Positions 8,768-18,962 of a DNA stretch of 34,350 nucleotides are shown one piece after another. The stretch spans positions 1-34,350 of the forward strand of contig CANFOX010000004.1 in the NCBI GenBank assembly GCA_947448845.1, written 5' to 3'. A program made the position numbers and the translations under genes. The notes under the pieces are model-generated. The model was not told where the DNA came from. It did no database searches and saw only the letters and a program-made list of their open reading frames with translations. Position 1 is the first letter of the stretch. Every line of letters begins with the position of its first letter. Source of the DNA: Microbacteriaceae bacterium (GTDB lineage: Bacteria > Actinomycetota > Actinomycetes > Actinomycetales > Microbacteriaceae).

Positions 8768-10468
8768 GTGCGTTTTCTAATAACTAGCCTGGTTTACCTG
8801 GCCGCGTTGATGTCGCTTCTACTCGGTGTAGCCGAGCGCACCATTTGGCATCCTGCAAGTTCGCACGAACTTGCCATAACTTTGACCAACTCGACCCCAT
8901 ACGTGATCGTGCCAGCTTCAACCCTTGAGCACTTTGCCGGAAGCCCAACTATTTCGGTTGCAGGCACGAGGCAAGTCTTTGCTTCGGTTGGCCGCGAAAG
9001 CGATGTTTCTGCATGGGTTGGAAGTTGTCAGCACACCGAAATCAAAATAGGAAGCGGCGGCAAAAAGCTTGTAGAAAAGACTCTGGTGGGTGGTGGTTTA
9101 CTTTCTGACCCAGCCGGCTCGGATTTATGGAGAGATCAGCGAGTTTCAAATCAATCGCTAAATCTGCCGGTTGATAAATCGAACCAGGCTGCGGTTTTGG
9201 TTGCCAGTAATGGCATTGAACGCGCGCCAAGCCGCATCAGCTTGAACTGGCAGGTTCCATATGACCTAGGGCCTTCCAACTTCGCCCTCATTCTTGGTGG
9301 CATCTTATTGATTGCTGGTCTTATTTTGAACTGGCTAACCTACTGGCACATTCGAAGCACCCGTGGCCCTCGTCGTCGCACTCCGAAGCCGCCAAAGGGA
9401 CCACAAATTCGTCGTCTGAATATTGACAGAATCACCATTTCCCGAGGCCGAAGGGTAGCTGGGCGTTCGAAGTTAGCGGTTCCAGTTGGCGTTTTGGTGC
9501 TCGGCTTACTAACCGGATGTTCCAATTTTGGCAGCGCACCGGTTACCGATTCGACGCCAACTCAGGCGGCGAACAGCGTGCCAGTTTCACTGCTGCAGGG
9601 GCAGTTGAGTCGAATCTTGAACGACGTTGCGCTGTCTGCCGCAAACGGCGATAAAGGTAAAGATGCCAAGCAGCTTCAAAACCGATTCAACGGACCAGCT
9701 CTTGAAATTAGAGCCGCACGCTATCTGCTTCAGCAGCGCAGCAAGAAAGTTGCCAGCCTAGAAAGCATTGCGGCTGGGCCTATCTCGTTTAGCCTTCCGG
9801 CCGCCACATCACAGTGGCCACGCACGGCCATGGCGGTAACTCAACGCACCGGTTCTAGCGAACTTCCTCAAATGCTCGTGATGCAACAAGATTCACCGCG
9901 TTCGAACTACAAGGTTTGGTACTCCATTGCCATGCTTCCCGGAGCCAAGATTCCAGCCGTTCCAGCCGCAGACGTTGGTGCCGCACCGGTTACCCCGAAC
10001 TCGCTGTTCTTGGCTATGTCTCCGAAGGCTCTACCTCACACTTATGGTGACCTAATCGATAATGGTCAACTCAGTTTGAGCGCTGGCAAATTCGACGTGA
10101 GCAAGGATGAGTTCTATTTGCAGCTCTCACAGAGCCAAAAGACTCAGAAGGCGGCGCTGAAAAAGGCCTCACTCAAGTTCAGTCACAGTCTTGGCGAGAA
10201 CAACGTGCTTTCGCTTTCAACCAGCGATGCCGGTGCCTTGGTTGCTGTTTACATGAACGATTCTTATGTAATCAAGCCAACAAAGGCAGGTTCCGCGGTT
10301 ACCGTGTCGGGCAACGAAAAGATCATGCTTGGCAGTAACGGTTCGGTTCAGGGCGTGAAGTCGGTCTACGGCGACATGCTGTTGTTCTATGTTCCTGCCC
10401 TCGCTTCGAAGAACCAGATTCGCCTACTTGGCGTAACCCAGGGCCTGGTTTCGGTTAGGGGTCTGTAG
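8768..10468 (+). CDS. Conserved membrane protein with internal lipobox-like motif
   Basis: N-terminal signal/TM, TM near residues 173-194, basic loop, then LAVPVGVLVLGLLTG-C251-SNFG. GTG start, 566 aa. Confidence 0.6.
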   Translation: MRFLITSLVYLAALMSLLLGVAERTIWHPASSHELAITLTNSTPYVIVPASTLEHFAGSPTISVAGTRQVFASVGRESDVSAWVGSCQHTEIKIGSGGKKLVEKTLVGGGLLSDPAGSDLWRDQRVSNQSLNLPVDKSNQAAVLVASNGIERAPSRISLNWQVPYDLGPSNFALILGGILLIAGLILNWLTYWHIRSTRGPRRRTPKPPKGPQIRRLNIDRITISRGRRVAGRSKLAVPVGVLVLGLLTGCSNFGSAPVTDSTPTQAANSVPVSLLQGQLSRILNDVALSAANGDKGKDAKQLQNRFNGPALEIRAARYLLQQRSKKVASLESIAAGPISFSLPAATSQWPRTAMAVTQRTGSSELPQMLVMQQDSPRSNYKVWYSIAMLPGAKIPAVPAADVGAAPVTPNSLFLAMSPKALPHTYGDLIDNGQLSLSAGKFDVSKDEFYLQLSQSQKTQKAALKKASLKFSHSLGENNVLSLSTSDAGALVAVYMNDSYVIKPTKAGSAVTVSGNEKIMLGSNGSVQGVKSVYGDMLLFYVPALASKNQIRLLGVTQGLVSVRGL

Positions 10469-11397
10469 TGGCCGACCCTAGGGCTTCTATTGGCGGAGGC
10501 ATCGACCTTTCTTACCTGAAGAAAGAGCGCACACCCGAGGCAAATGCAGCTTCGCCTGGCTCAGCGGCAGCCGCCTTGCCAAAGGTTCCGGCCCTAGTGG
10601 TTGAAGCCGACGCCAACAGTTTGCGCAACTTCCTAGCTCTCTCAGATGCTGTGCCAGTTTTGATTTACTTTCACAGCGACCGCTCGGTTGAAAGTGCAGA
10701 AATGTTCACAGAGCTATCGAGGCTTACTAACGAAACAGCCGGAAAAGCCTTTCTAGTCAAGATTGATGCCGATAAGTCTGCAGACATTGCTCAGGCACTC
10801 GGCGTCACCGGTTTGCCAAGTTTAATTGCAGTGCTGAAGGGTCAGCCAGCGCCTTTGTTTTCGGCGGTAATCGCCCTGACTCAGTTGAAACTGGTTTTCG
10901 ACAAGGTGCTGCAGGTTGCCGCCGAGAATGGCCTCACCGGCAAGCTCGAGGTTGACTCAGCAGCCGAAACCGCGCCGGCCGCACCGAAACTTTCCGAACA
11001 CATGATCGCGGGCTATGAGGCAATGGAGGCATCAGATTTTGCCGCGGCGCAAAAGGCTTTCGAGGCTGAGCTAAATCAGAACCCAGCAAACGAAGAGCCA
11101 AAGTTAGCCTTAGAGCAGGTGAAATTTCTTGAGCGTCTCAGCCACTTTGAGATTGATGAAGTGCTGAATGCCGCAAAGTCGTCAAGCGTTGAAGAGCTTC
11201 TGCAGTTGGCAGACGCCAGTTTTGCCGCTGTTTCCCCCGCGACGGCCTTTGACTTACTGCTAAATCGCTTCGCAACTGAAGATCAAGCCGCACGCGATGT
11301 TATTCGCACTCGTTTGATCTCATACTTTGCGTTGGTTGGCAACGCCGACTTAGCCGTTGCGGCGGCTCGAATACGCTTGGCAAACCTACTTTTTTAG
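10468..11397 (+). CDS. Thioredoxin-fold/TPR protein, YbbN (CnoX)-like co-chaperone
   Basis: VPVLIYFHSDRSVESAEMFTELSRL...FLVKIDADKSADIAQALGVTGLPSLIAVLKGQP then helical AAQKAFEAELNQNPANEEPKLALEQVKFL; no CxxC in the thioredoxin position. Confidence 0.82.
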   Translation: MADPRASIGGGIDLSYLKKERTPEANAASPGSAAAALPKVPALVVEADANSLRNFLALSDAVPVLIYFHSDRSVESAEMFTELSRLTNETAGKAFLVKIDADKSADIAQALGVTGLPSLIAVLKGQPAPLFSAVIALTQLKLVFDKVLQVAAENGLTGKLEVDSAAETAPAAPKLSEHMIAGYEAMEASDFAAAQKAFEAELNQNPANEEPKLALEQVKFLERLSHFEIDEVLNAAKSSSVEELLQLADASFAAVSPATAFDLLLNRFATEDQAARDVIRTRLISYFALVGNADLAVAAARIRLANLLF

Positions 11398-13581
11398 CGA
11401 ATTCGAATCTGGTTTGAACCAGACTGCAGCCAGCGGCGGCACGGTAATGCTAGCCGAATGCGGCTGACCCTGGCTCTCGCCCTGATTAGCTTCTATTTGA
11501 CCAAAGTTTCCAACCCCTGAACCGCCGTAGTCGGCGGCATCGGTGTTGAGAATCTCGTTCCAAACCCCTGCAATCGGCAACCCCAACCTGAAGTTGTCGT
11601 GCGGTTGACCCGAGAAGTTCACCACTACGGCTATTGGGTTACCTTCGCGATCGTAACGAATAAAGCTAAGGGTGTTGGCGTCGGCATTTCCACCATCCAC
11701 CCATTGAAAACCACCCTGTTCGTGATCACGTTGCCACATGGCGGGGTTTTCAAGATAAGTGCGGTTCAGTGCACCCACCAGGGTCATGATGGCTTTGTGG
11801 CTTGGCTGGTCGGTGATCCACCAGTCGAGACCTCGTTCTTGCGACCACTCGCTAAGTTGCCCAAACTCTTGACCCATGAACAATAGTTGCTTGCCAGGGT
11901 GAGCCCACATGTATGCCAAAAACACGCGAAGGTTGGCCAGTTGCTGCCAACGGTCGCCGGGCATTTTGGCCAAGAGCGAGCCCTTGCCATGTACTACCTC
12001 GTCGTGGCTGATCGGCAAAACAAACTTCTCGTCGTAGGCGTAAAGCATCGAGAAGGTGAGTTCCCCGTGGTGAAATTTTCGATACATTGGGTCTTTTTCA
12101 ATGTATTGAAGGGTGTCGTGCATCCAGCCCATGTTCCATTTGAAGCCGAAGCCCAAACCGCCACCATCGGTGGGGGCAGAAACGCCACCCCAGCTGGTTG
12201 ATTCTTCGGCGATCATCATTACACCCGGGTTGCGTTTGTAAACCGTGGCATTGGTTTCTTGCAAGAACTTTATGGCGTCTAGGTTTTCACGGCCTCCGTA
12301 TTGGTTCGGCAGCCAGTTGTCTGCCTCGCGCGAGTAGTCAAGATAGAGCATTGAAGCAACCGCGTCAACGCGAAGTCCGTCAATGTGAAACTCTTCGATC
12401 CAGTAGAGAGCGTTGGCAACCAAGAAGTTGCGAACCTCGTTTCGACCGAAGTCGAAAATCATGGTTCCCCAATCAGGATGTTCACCTCGGCGCGGATCTG
12501 AGTGTTCGTAAAGTGCGGTGCCGTCGAAGCGAGCCAGTGCCCAGTCGTCTTTTGGAAAGTGAGCGGGAACCCAATCCAGAATGACTCCGATGTTGTTCTC
12601 GTGAAGCCGATCAACCAGGTATTTGAAGTCATCTGGTGAGCCAAAGCGTGAGGTGGGTGCGTAGTAGCCGGTTACCTGGTAGCCCCAAGAAGGGGCAAAT
12701 GGGTGCTCGGCAACCGGCATGAATTCAACGTGAGTGAAACCAAGATATTGCAGGTATGGAATCAGCTCGTCGGCGAGGCTTCGGTAGTTGAGGCCGTGGC
12801 GCCAAGAACCAACGTGCATTTCGTAGATACTCATTGGCGAGCTCAGCGCATCGCGCTGGTTTCTGTCGCTAAGCCATTTTTTGTCTTTCCACTGGTGCAA
12901 AGACTCGGTAACCACTGAGGCGGTGTGCGGGGGAGTTTCAGTGGCACGGGCTAGTGGATCAATTTTGGTAATCCAGTGCCCCTCACGGGTCAGAATCTCG
13001 AACTTGTACTTCGTTCCGGCATCAACGCTAGGAATGAATAGTTCCCAAACTCCGGATGACCCCATTACTCGCATGGCGTGCGCGACGCCGTTCCAGTTGT
13101 TGAAATCGCCAACCACGCGAACAGCTTGGGCGTTTGGCGCCCAGACGCTGAAGCCGGTTCCACGCACCTTGCCGAGGTCGGTTTGATATTCCCTAATGTG
13201 AGCTCCGAGCACGTTCCAGAGGTATTCGTGGCGACCTTCTTGAATCAGGTGAAGGTCAAGTTCGCCGACGGTCGGAAGGTAGTGGTAAGGGTCGTCAACT
13301 AGCCATTCAACGCCATCCTCGTAGGTTGCCTTGATGCGGTAGTCGGGAATACTGGCGCTTTCAATCAAACCCTGCCAAATGCCTTGATCTAGGTGGGTAA
13401 GTTCAATTTCTTTGCCGCCAGCAAGTGCAACCGAAACCGACTGGGCTAGCGGTTTCAGGGTACGAATTACTACACCTCTTTCAATCTGGTGTGCACCAAG
13501 TATCTCGTGTGGGTTGTGGTGAGTACCCGCCGAGATACGCCAAAGTTCATGAACGTCAATCTGAGGAAGTTGAGTTGACAT
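11386..13581 (-). CDS. glgB: 1,4-alpha-glucan branching enzyme
   Basis: GTGFSVWAPNAQAVRVVGDFNNWNG, YEMHVGSWR, HIDGLRVDAVASMLYLDYSRE, MIAEESTSWGGVS, FVLPISHDEVVHGKGSLLAKMPGD. Confidence 0.96.
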   Translation of the reverse strand: MSTQLPQIDVHELWRISAGTHHNPHEILGAHQIERGVVIRTLKPLAQSVSVALAGGKEIELTHLDQGIWQGLIESASIPDYRIKATYEDGVEWLVDDPYHYLPTVGELDLHLIQEGRHEYLWNVLGAHIREYQTDLGKVRGTGFSVWAPNAQAVRVVGDFNNWNGVAHAMRVMGSSGVWELFIPSVDAGTKYKFEILTREGHWITKIDPLARATETPPHTASVVTESLHQWKDKKWLSDRNQRDALSSPMSIYEMHVGSWRHGLNYRSLADELIPYLQYLGFTHVEFMPVAEHPFAPSWGYQVTGYYAPTSRFGSPDDFKYLVDRLHENNIGVILDWVPAHFPKDDWALARFDGTALYEHSDPRRGEHPDWGTMIFDFGRNEVRNFLVANALYWIEEFHIDGLRVDAVASMLYLDYSREADNWLPNQYGGRENLDAIKFLQETNATVYKRNPGVMMIAEESTSWGGVSAPTDGGGLGFGFKWNMGWMHDTLQYIEKDPMYRKFHHGELTFSMLYAYDEKFVLPISHDEVVHGKGSLLAKMPGDRWQQLANLRVFLAYMWAHPGKQLLFMGQEFGQLSEWSQERGLDWWITDQPSHKAIMTLVGALNRTYLENPAMWQRDHEQGGFQWVDGGNADANTLSFIRYDREGNPIAVVVNFSGQPHDNFRLGLPIAGVWNEILNTDAADYGGSGVGNFGQIEANQGESQGQPHSASITVPPLAAVWFKPDSNSLKK

Positions 13582-13590
13582 TAGCCCGCC

Positions 13591-15603
13591 TTACTTGGTT
13601 TTGCCGATGCGCAAAATATGCACTGGTTCAACAAACGAATCGAGTCGAACAAAATTGTCGGATCCCCATTCATACCTGTTTCCGGTGATTAGGTCTTCTA
13701 CCTCAAAACGAGAATCATTGGGCAAGCCAAGTGCTTCGAGGTTGAGGTGAACGGTAGTTTCACGCACCGCATGCGGGTCTACGTTTGCCACCACAACGAT
13801 GGTATTTGCCTTACCACCGGTGCTGTGCTGGGCACTAACGTGCTTGCTGAAAACCAGAATGGCACCGTCGTCGCTCCAGTGGGTGAATAGGTTTCTAAGT
13901 TGCCAGAGCGCTTCGTTTTCAGCACGAATCTGGTTTAGCCTCTTCACATAGGGGGCCAGCGATTTGCCTGCCTTTTCGGCCGCCTTGAAATCACGAGGTT
14001 TGAACTCAAATTTCTCGTTGTCGATGGCCTCTTCTGCGCCAGGTCTGGCAACCGACTCGAATAGCTCATAGCCGGCATACATGCCCCAGCTCGGAGCTGC
14101 GGTGGCAGCCAGAGCCGCCCGAACCTTGAAGGCTGGTTGCCCCCCGAATTGCAAGAACTCGGTGAGAATGTCTGGGGTATTTACCCAAAGATTTGGCCTG
14201 AAGAAAGCAGAAGTGGTGTGGGCCAGTTCGTTGAAATACGACTCGAGTTCTACCTTTGAATTTCGCCAGGTGAAATAGGTGTAGGACTGCTGAAAGCCAA
14301 CCTTTCCGAGGGTGTGCATCATGGCTGGGCGAGTGAATGCCTCAGCCAGGAAAACCACATCCGGGTGTTTCGAGTTCACTTCGGAAATTAGCCATTCCCA
14401 AAACACCACCGGTTTGGTGTGGGGGTTATCGACCCGAAAAATTTTCACACCGAAACCAACCCACTTGAGCACGATTCGAAGCACCTCTTGATAGATGCCC
14501 GCCGGGTCGTTATCAAAGTTGATTGGGTAAATGTCTTGGTATTTCTTTGGCGGGTTTTCTGCGTATGCAATAGTTCCGTCTGCGCGCGTGGTGAACCACT
14601 CGGGATGCTCTTTCACCCATGGGTGGTCAGGCGAGGCTTGAAGAGCCAGATCCATGGCAATCTCTAAGCCAACCTTGTTGGCCGCTTTTACGAATGATTT
14701 GAAATCTGACTCGGTGCCAAGTTCTGGGTGAATGGCGTCGTGGCCACCCTCTTTGGCGCCGATTGCCCATGGTGAGCCTGGGTCTTGTTCCCCGGCAATC
14801 AGAGTGTTGTTTGGCCCTTTGCGAAACGAGCGACCAATTGGGTGAATTGGCGGCAGGTAGAGCACATCGAAGCCCATGTCTTTCACTTCGGCAAGTCTTT
14901 TGGTGGCAGTTTTGAAGCTTCCCGATTTCCAAGTTTTAGTTTTGGCGTCAAACTTGGCACCCTCACTTCTTGGAAAAAACTCGTACCAGGCCGCACGCCC
15001 AGCTTCGGTGCGCTCGCAAAGTATCTCGAATTCTGCCGAAATGGTTTCCAGTGAACGGATGGCGTTCGACCAGAGCAGTTCACGCACGGCCTCGGTGCTG
15101 GCCTGTTCGAAGCGTTCGGTTGGTGAAAGTTTGCCGTTGGCCAAAACTTTTGCCAGTTCGGCGAACTTGGCGGCGAAGGTATTTGGTTGCCCGGTTTTGG
15201 CGGCAGCTCGTTCAAAAAGGGCGACACCTTCGAGCATCATTAGTTCTTCATCAATACCGGCCGCCAGCTTAACCTCGGTGTTGTGGTGCCAGGTTTCAAA
15301 GTCGTCGGCGAAAGCCACAATGGCAAAGCGGTAGGTGCCAACCTCGTCTAGTCGAATTTGGGTTTGCCAGCGATCTGAGCCATAGCCTTGCACGTGCATT
15401 CGGTGCTTTGTTGCTTTGCCACTCGGGCTGATGAGTTGAACTTCGGCAGCAACGGAATCGTGCCCCTCGCGAAAAACCGTCGCGCTAAAAGGCACGACTT
15501 CACCTGCGAATGCTTTGGCAACCCAGCGACCTTCGTCAACCACAGGTGAAATCTGCAGAATCGGAATGCGACCCACTGGGTTGTGATGCTTTTGCGTAAT
15601 CAC
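13591..15603 (-). CDS. glgE: Alpha-1,4-glucan:maltose-1-phosphate maltosyltransferase
   Basis: YLPPIHPIGRSFRKGPNNTLIAGEQDPGSPWAIG, DLALQASPDHPWVKEHPEWFTTRADGTIAYAENPPKKYQDIYPINFD, GVKIFRVDNPHTKP, VFLAEAFTRP are GlgE hallmarks. Confidence 0.94.
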   Translation of the reverse strand: MITQKHHNPVGRIPILQISPVVDEGRWVAKAFAGEVVPFSATVFREGHDSVAAEVQLISPSGKATKHRMHVQGYGSDRWQTQIRLDEVGTYRFAIVAFADDFETWHHNTEVKLAAGIDEELMMLEGVALFERAAAKTGQPNTFAAKFAELAKVLANGKLSPTERFEQASTEAVRELLWSNAIRSLETISAEFEILCERTEAGRAAWYEFFPRSEGAKFDAKTKTWKSGSFKTATKRLAEVKDMGFDVLYLPPIHPIGRSFRKGPNNTLIAGEQDPGSPWAIGAKEGGHDAIHPELGTESDFKSFVKAANKVGLEIAMDLALQASPDHPWVKEHPEWFTTRADGTIAYAENPPKKYQDIYPINFDNDPAGIYQEVLRIVLKWVGFGVKIFRVDNPHTKPVVFWEWLISEVNSKHPDVVFLAEAFTRPAMMHTLGKVGFQQSYTYFTWRNSKVELESYFNELAHTTSAFFRPNLWVNTPDILTEFLQFGGQPAFKVRAALAATAAPSWGMYAGYELFESVARPGAEEAIDNEKFEFKPRDFKAAEKAGKSLAPYVKRLNQIRAENEALWQLRNLFTHWSDDGAILVFSKHVSAQHSTGGKANTIVVVANVDPHAVRETTVHLNLEALGLPNDSRFEVEDLITGNRYEWGSDNFVRLDSFVEPVHILRIGKTK

Positions 15604-15672
15604 ATACCCAAACTTAGTGAAGATTTCGAGCCCATCCGCGCCCGTAATCGAAACGAAACCAAGTTGTTGCTA

Positions 15673-17700
15673 TTAGTAAACCGAATACAACTGCATTGAG
15701 GTGCCGGTGAGCAGCACGTTGGTTTTTGCAGCGTGCTTTTCGACCCGATGCGGGGGAGTTTCCAAGGCGCTATCCCAAATCAATTCGAAGGTTTGCTGTT
15801 CGATTTCAAGCGGAAGAACCAATTTAGCTTCGGTTTCGGTTCCGTGAATCACCAGCAGTAGTCGGTCAAAAGTACCGTCACCGTTATCGTGTTCGGTGAA
15901 CCTTGCTACTGTTCGCACCTCCGGGTTATCCCAGTCTTCGATGGTCATCAAATGACCAGAAATGTTGTACCAGCGAATGCGATCCACCCCGGGGGCTAGT
16001 TGCTCGAAACTGCCAAAACTTCTGGGGCGAAGGGCAGCGTGTTCGCGACGAAGTTTCGTGAGGTAGGCGAAGGTGATTTCCACATCCTGTTGGGTTCTGC
16101 TTAGTTCCCAGTTCACCCAGCTCAGCTGAGAATCTTGGCAATAGGCGTTGTTGTTGCCAAGTTGTGTTTTGCCGCGTTCGTCACCGGCCGTAATCATGGG
16201 AATGCCAGCCGAGAAAAGCAAAGTGGCGGTCAGGTTCCTAGCGGCTTTTCGGCGAGCTGCGCGAATGCTTGGGTCGTTGGTTTCGCCCTCATAGCCGTGG
16301 TTGAAGGAATGGTTATTGCCCGATCCGTCCCGGTTACTTTCACCATTCACCTGATTGTGTTTCACGTTGAAACTAACCAGGTCCTTTAGTGTGAAGCCAT
16401 CGTGTGCGGTGATGAAGTTCACGCTGCCGAGCGGGCCGAGCGGGCCGTTAACCACATCTTGGCTGCCCGCCAGCCGAGTTGCCAAGTCGGCAACGCCGCT
16501 CCAGTGCTTGCCTGAATCTCGTGCCGCACTAATGTCGGTGAGCCAGAACTTACGCACGCTATCGCGGTAGCGGTCGTTCCATTCGCTAAATCCGTCTGGA
16601 AAGTTGCCAGTTTGCCATCCGCCGATACCAACATCCCAAGGCTCAACAATCATCTTCGAGTCTTGAAAGCGAGGGTCGGCTTTGATTCCCTGAAACAAAG
16701 GGTGGTCTCGGTTGAACGAATTGTTCTCGTCGCGAGCCAGGGTGGTCGCAAGGTCGAAACGAAAGCCATCAACCTGCATCACGTCTGTCCAGTAGGCAAG
16801 TGAATCGAGAGTGAGTTGCACCACAGCTGGGTTCGCGAAGTTGAGTGAGTTGCCGCATCCGGTGGTGTCTTGATACCAGCCACGATCGTCTTGGCGGTAG
16901 TAGTTCGAGTTGTCGAGGCCTCGATATGAATAGGTAAGCCCACCACCACCACCCTCTGCGGTGTGGTTATAAACAACGTCGAGAATAACCTCGATGCCGT
17001 TTCGATGCAGTTCGCGAATGGCGGTTTTTAGCTCGTTCACGACGGCGAGCGGCCCTTCGTTGCGAGCTTTTTCGCTGGCGTAACGCGGGTGCGGAGTGAA
17101 AAAGTTAATGGTGTTGTAGCCCCAGTAGTTGATGAGCCCCATGTTCATGAGTCTTGGCTCGCTGATGAACATGTGAATTGGCAGTAGCTCAATGCTGGTA
17201 ACGCCAATTTTCTTGAGGTGACCTATGGTTTCCGGGTGAGCCAGGGCGGCATATGTGCCCCGCAGGTCATCGGGAATGTTTGGATTACCTCGAGTAAGCC
17301 CGCGGGAGTGCGCTTCATAAATGACTGCTTGGTCAAGCGGAACGTTCGGCTTGGTAACGCCTTGCCAGTCGAAGTTATCTTCGATTGCCACGCAATAGTA
17401 GTCTCGAGCGCTGTCGCGGTGCACCGCCTTAGCGTATGGGTCAATCAGGCGAATCTCTGGGTTGAATCCGTCTCTCGGGCCTTTGGGGCCATCGGCTTGC
17501 AGGGCATATTTGATTCCCGGCTTGATTTCGCCCGAACTGGCCTGCCAAGTTCCAGCATCGCCGCGCTGCAACGGAATATTTACGCGAACCTTCGAGGTTT
17601 CTAGCGGTTCAAGAATCAGCAAATTGAGCGAAGTGGCAGTTTCGGAATAAACCCGAATGTAGCCACGATCGCCCTCGAATGTAATGCCGAGCGAAGTCAT
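15673..17700 (-). CDS. glgX: Glycogen debranching enzyme
   Basis: YEAHSRGLTRGNPNIPDDLRGTYAALAHPETIGHLKKIGVTSIELLPIHMF, WGYNTINFFTPHPRYAS, DVVYNHTAEGG, VDGFRFDLATTLAR. Start MTSLGITFEGDRGY at 17700 preferred over the ORF-track start 17739. Confidence 0.92.
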   Translation of the reverse strand: MTSLGITFEGDRGYIRVYSETATSLNLLILEPLETSKVRVNIPLQRGDAGTWQASSGEIKPGIKYALQADGPKGPRDGFNPEIRLIDPYAKAVHRDSARDYYCVAIEDNFDWQGVTKPNVPLDQAVIYEAHSRGLTRGNPNIPDDLRGTYAALAHPETIGHLKKIGVTSIELLPIHMFISEPRLMNMGLINYWGYNTINFFTPHPRYASEKARNEGPLAVVNELKTAIRELHRNGIEVILDVVYNHTAEGGGGGLTYSYRGLDNSNYYRQDDRGWYQDTTGCGNSLNFANPAVVQLTLDSLAYWTDVMQVDGFRFDLATTLARDENNSFNRDHPLFQGIKADPRFQDSKMIVEPWDVGIGGWQTGNFPDGFSEWNDRYRDSVRKFWLTDISAARDSGKHWSGVADLATRLAGSQDVVNGPLGPLGSVNFITAHDGFTLKDLVSFNVKHNQVNGESNRDGSGNNHSFNHGYEGETNDPSIRAARRKAARNLTATLLFSAGIPMITAGDERGKTQLGNNNAYCQDSQLSWVNWELSRTQQDVEITFAYLTKLRREHAALRPRSFGSFEQLAPGVDRIRWYNISGHLMTIEDWDNPEVRTVARFTEHDNGDGTFDRLLLVIHGTETEAKLVLPLEIEQQTFELIWDSALETPPHRVEKHAAKTNVLLTGTSMQLYSVY

Positions 17701-17785
17701 AGTTAGGCGTATTCCTCTCTCGGTAATGATACAAACCATTACGTTGCGACTGTGTTACGCAGAAAGCCTTAGTTAGGGTTATTTT

Positions 17786-18952
17786 GTGTCTATTTATCTC
17801 GATTACGCAGCCACAGCGCCGGTTCGGCCTGAGGTTGCTCTCGAGTATGCCCGCTATTTGACACTTGTGGGCAACCCATCTTCTATTCATCACCTTGGTC
17901 AAGAAGCTAGGCGAGCGGTTGAAGAGTCGCGCGAAGTTATCGCGGCGGCAGTTGGGTGTCACCGCAGCGAGGTTATTTTCACATCTGGTGGAACCGAGGG
18001 CGACAACCTCGCCATCAAAGGTCTTTACTGGCAGCGAAATAGTGAGGATGCTGCCCGCCGCATTGTGGTGACCTCGGCCGTGGAACACCACGCGGTGCTC
18101 GACACGGTGGAATGGCTTGAGGGTCAAGGTGCTGAAGTTCAGTTCATTCCGGTAGATCGAACCGGTGCTCTCGACATTAGTTGGCTAGAGAACTTTTTGG
18201 CAGAACGCGGGGCAGAGGTCGCCCTGGTTACTCTGATGCTTGCAAACAACGAAACCGGTGTGGTTTCTCCGTTGAAAAACGTTTCGGCTATTGCCGCCAG
18301 TTACCAGATTCCTGTGCACACCGATGCGGTGGCTGCCTTTGGCCACGTGGCGGTGAACTTCGCCGACCTCGGCGTTGCAGCGCTAACCATCTCTGGCCAC
18401 AAGATTGGGGCACCGGTTGGCATTGGCGCCTTGATAGTGGGCCGTCGCGTAAAACTTCAGTCTGTTCAACAGGGCGGCGGCCAGGAACGCAAACTTCGGC
18501 CAGGTACCCTGAATGCCGCCGGAGTGAAGGCTTTTGCCAAAGCCGCTGAATTTGCCCTAGACGAACTAGATGCTGAAGCCGCCCGCCTCGGCAGCCTAAG
18601 AGATCGGCTCGGCAGCGAAATCAAGCAGCTGATTCCGAGCGCCGAGATAACCGCGCCGGGAAAGTGGCGAATCCCTGGAAGTTTGCACCTTCGCCTGCCT
18701 GATTGCTCAAGCGACTCACTGCTGTTTCTGCTTGACCAAGCCAAGATTGCGGTTTCTGCTGGTTCAGCCTGCACTGCCGGGGTAACCGGTGTTTCCCACG
18801 TGCTTCTCGGCATGGGTTACGAAGAAGCCGAAGCAACTGGTTCACTTCGAATCACACTTGGTTACAATTCTTCTGAAGCCGATGTCACGGCTTTGCTGGA
18901 AGCACTTCCGACGGCCTACGAAGCCGCCAAACGCGCCGGCTCAAACAATTGA
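17786..18952 (+). CDS. Cysteine desulfurase (NifS/IscS family)
   Basis: [107 protein letters not shown]. Confidence 0.95.
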   Translation: MSIYLDYAATAPVRPEVALEYARYLTLVGNPSSIHHLGQEARRAVEESREVIAAAVGCHRSEVIFTSGGTEGDNLAIKGLYWQRNSEDAARRIVVTSAVEHHAVLDTVEWLEGQGAEVQFIPVDRTGALDISWLENFLAERGAEVALVTLMLANNETGVVSPLKNVSAIAASYQIPVHTDAVAAFGHVAVNFADLGVAALTISGHKIGAPVGIGALIVGRRVKLQSVQQGGGQERKLRPGTLNAAGVKAFAKAAEFALDELDAEAARLGSLRDRLGSEIKQLIPSAEITAPGKWRIPGSLHLRLPDCSSDSLLFLLDQAKIAVSAGSACTAGVTGVSHVLLGMGYEEAEATGSLRITLGYNSSEADVTALLEALPTAYEAAKRAGSNN

Positions 18953-18962
18953 CGGGCACAAC

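Noticed and set aside
18789-18962. N-terminally extended mnmA start at 18789
   Set aside because: The extension overlaps the cysteine desulfurase and lacks MnmA similarity; ATG at 18963 gives the canonical [13 protein letters not shown] start.
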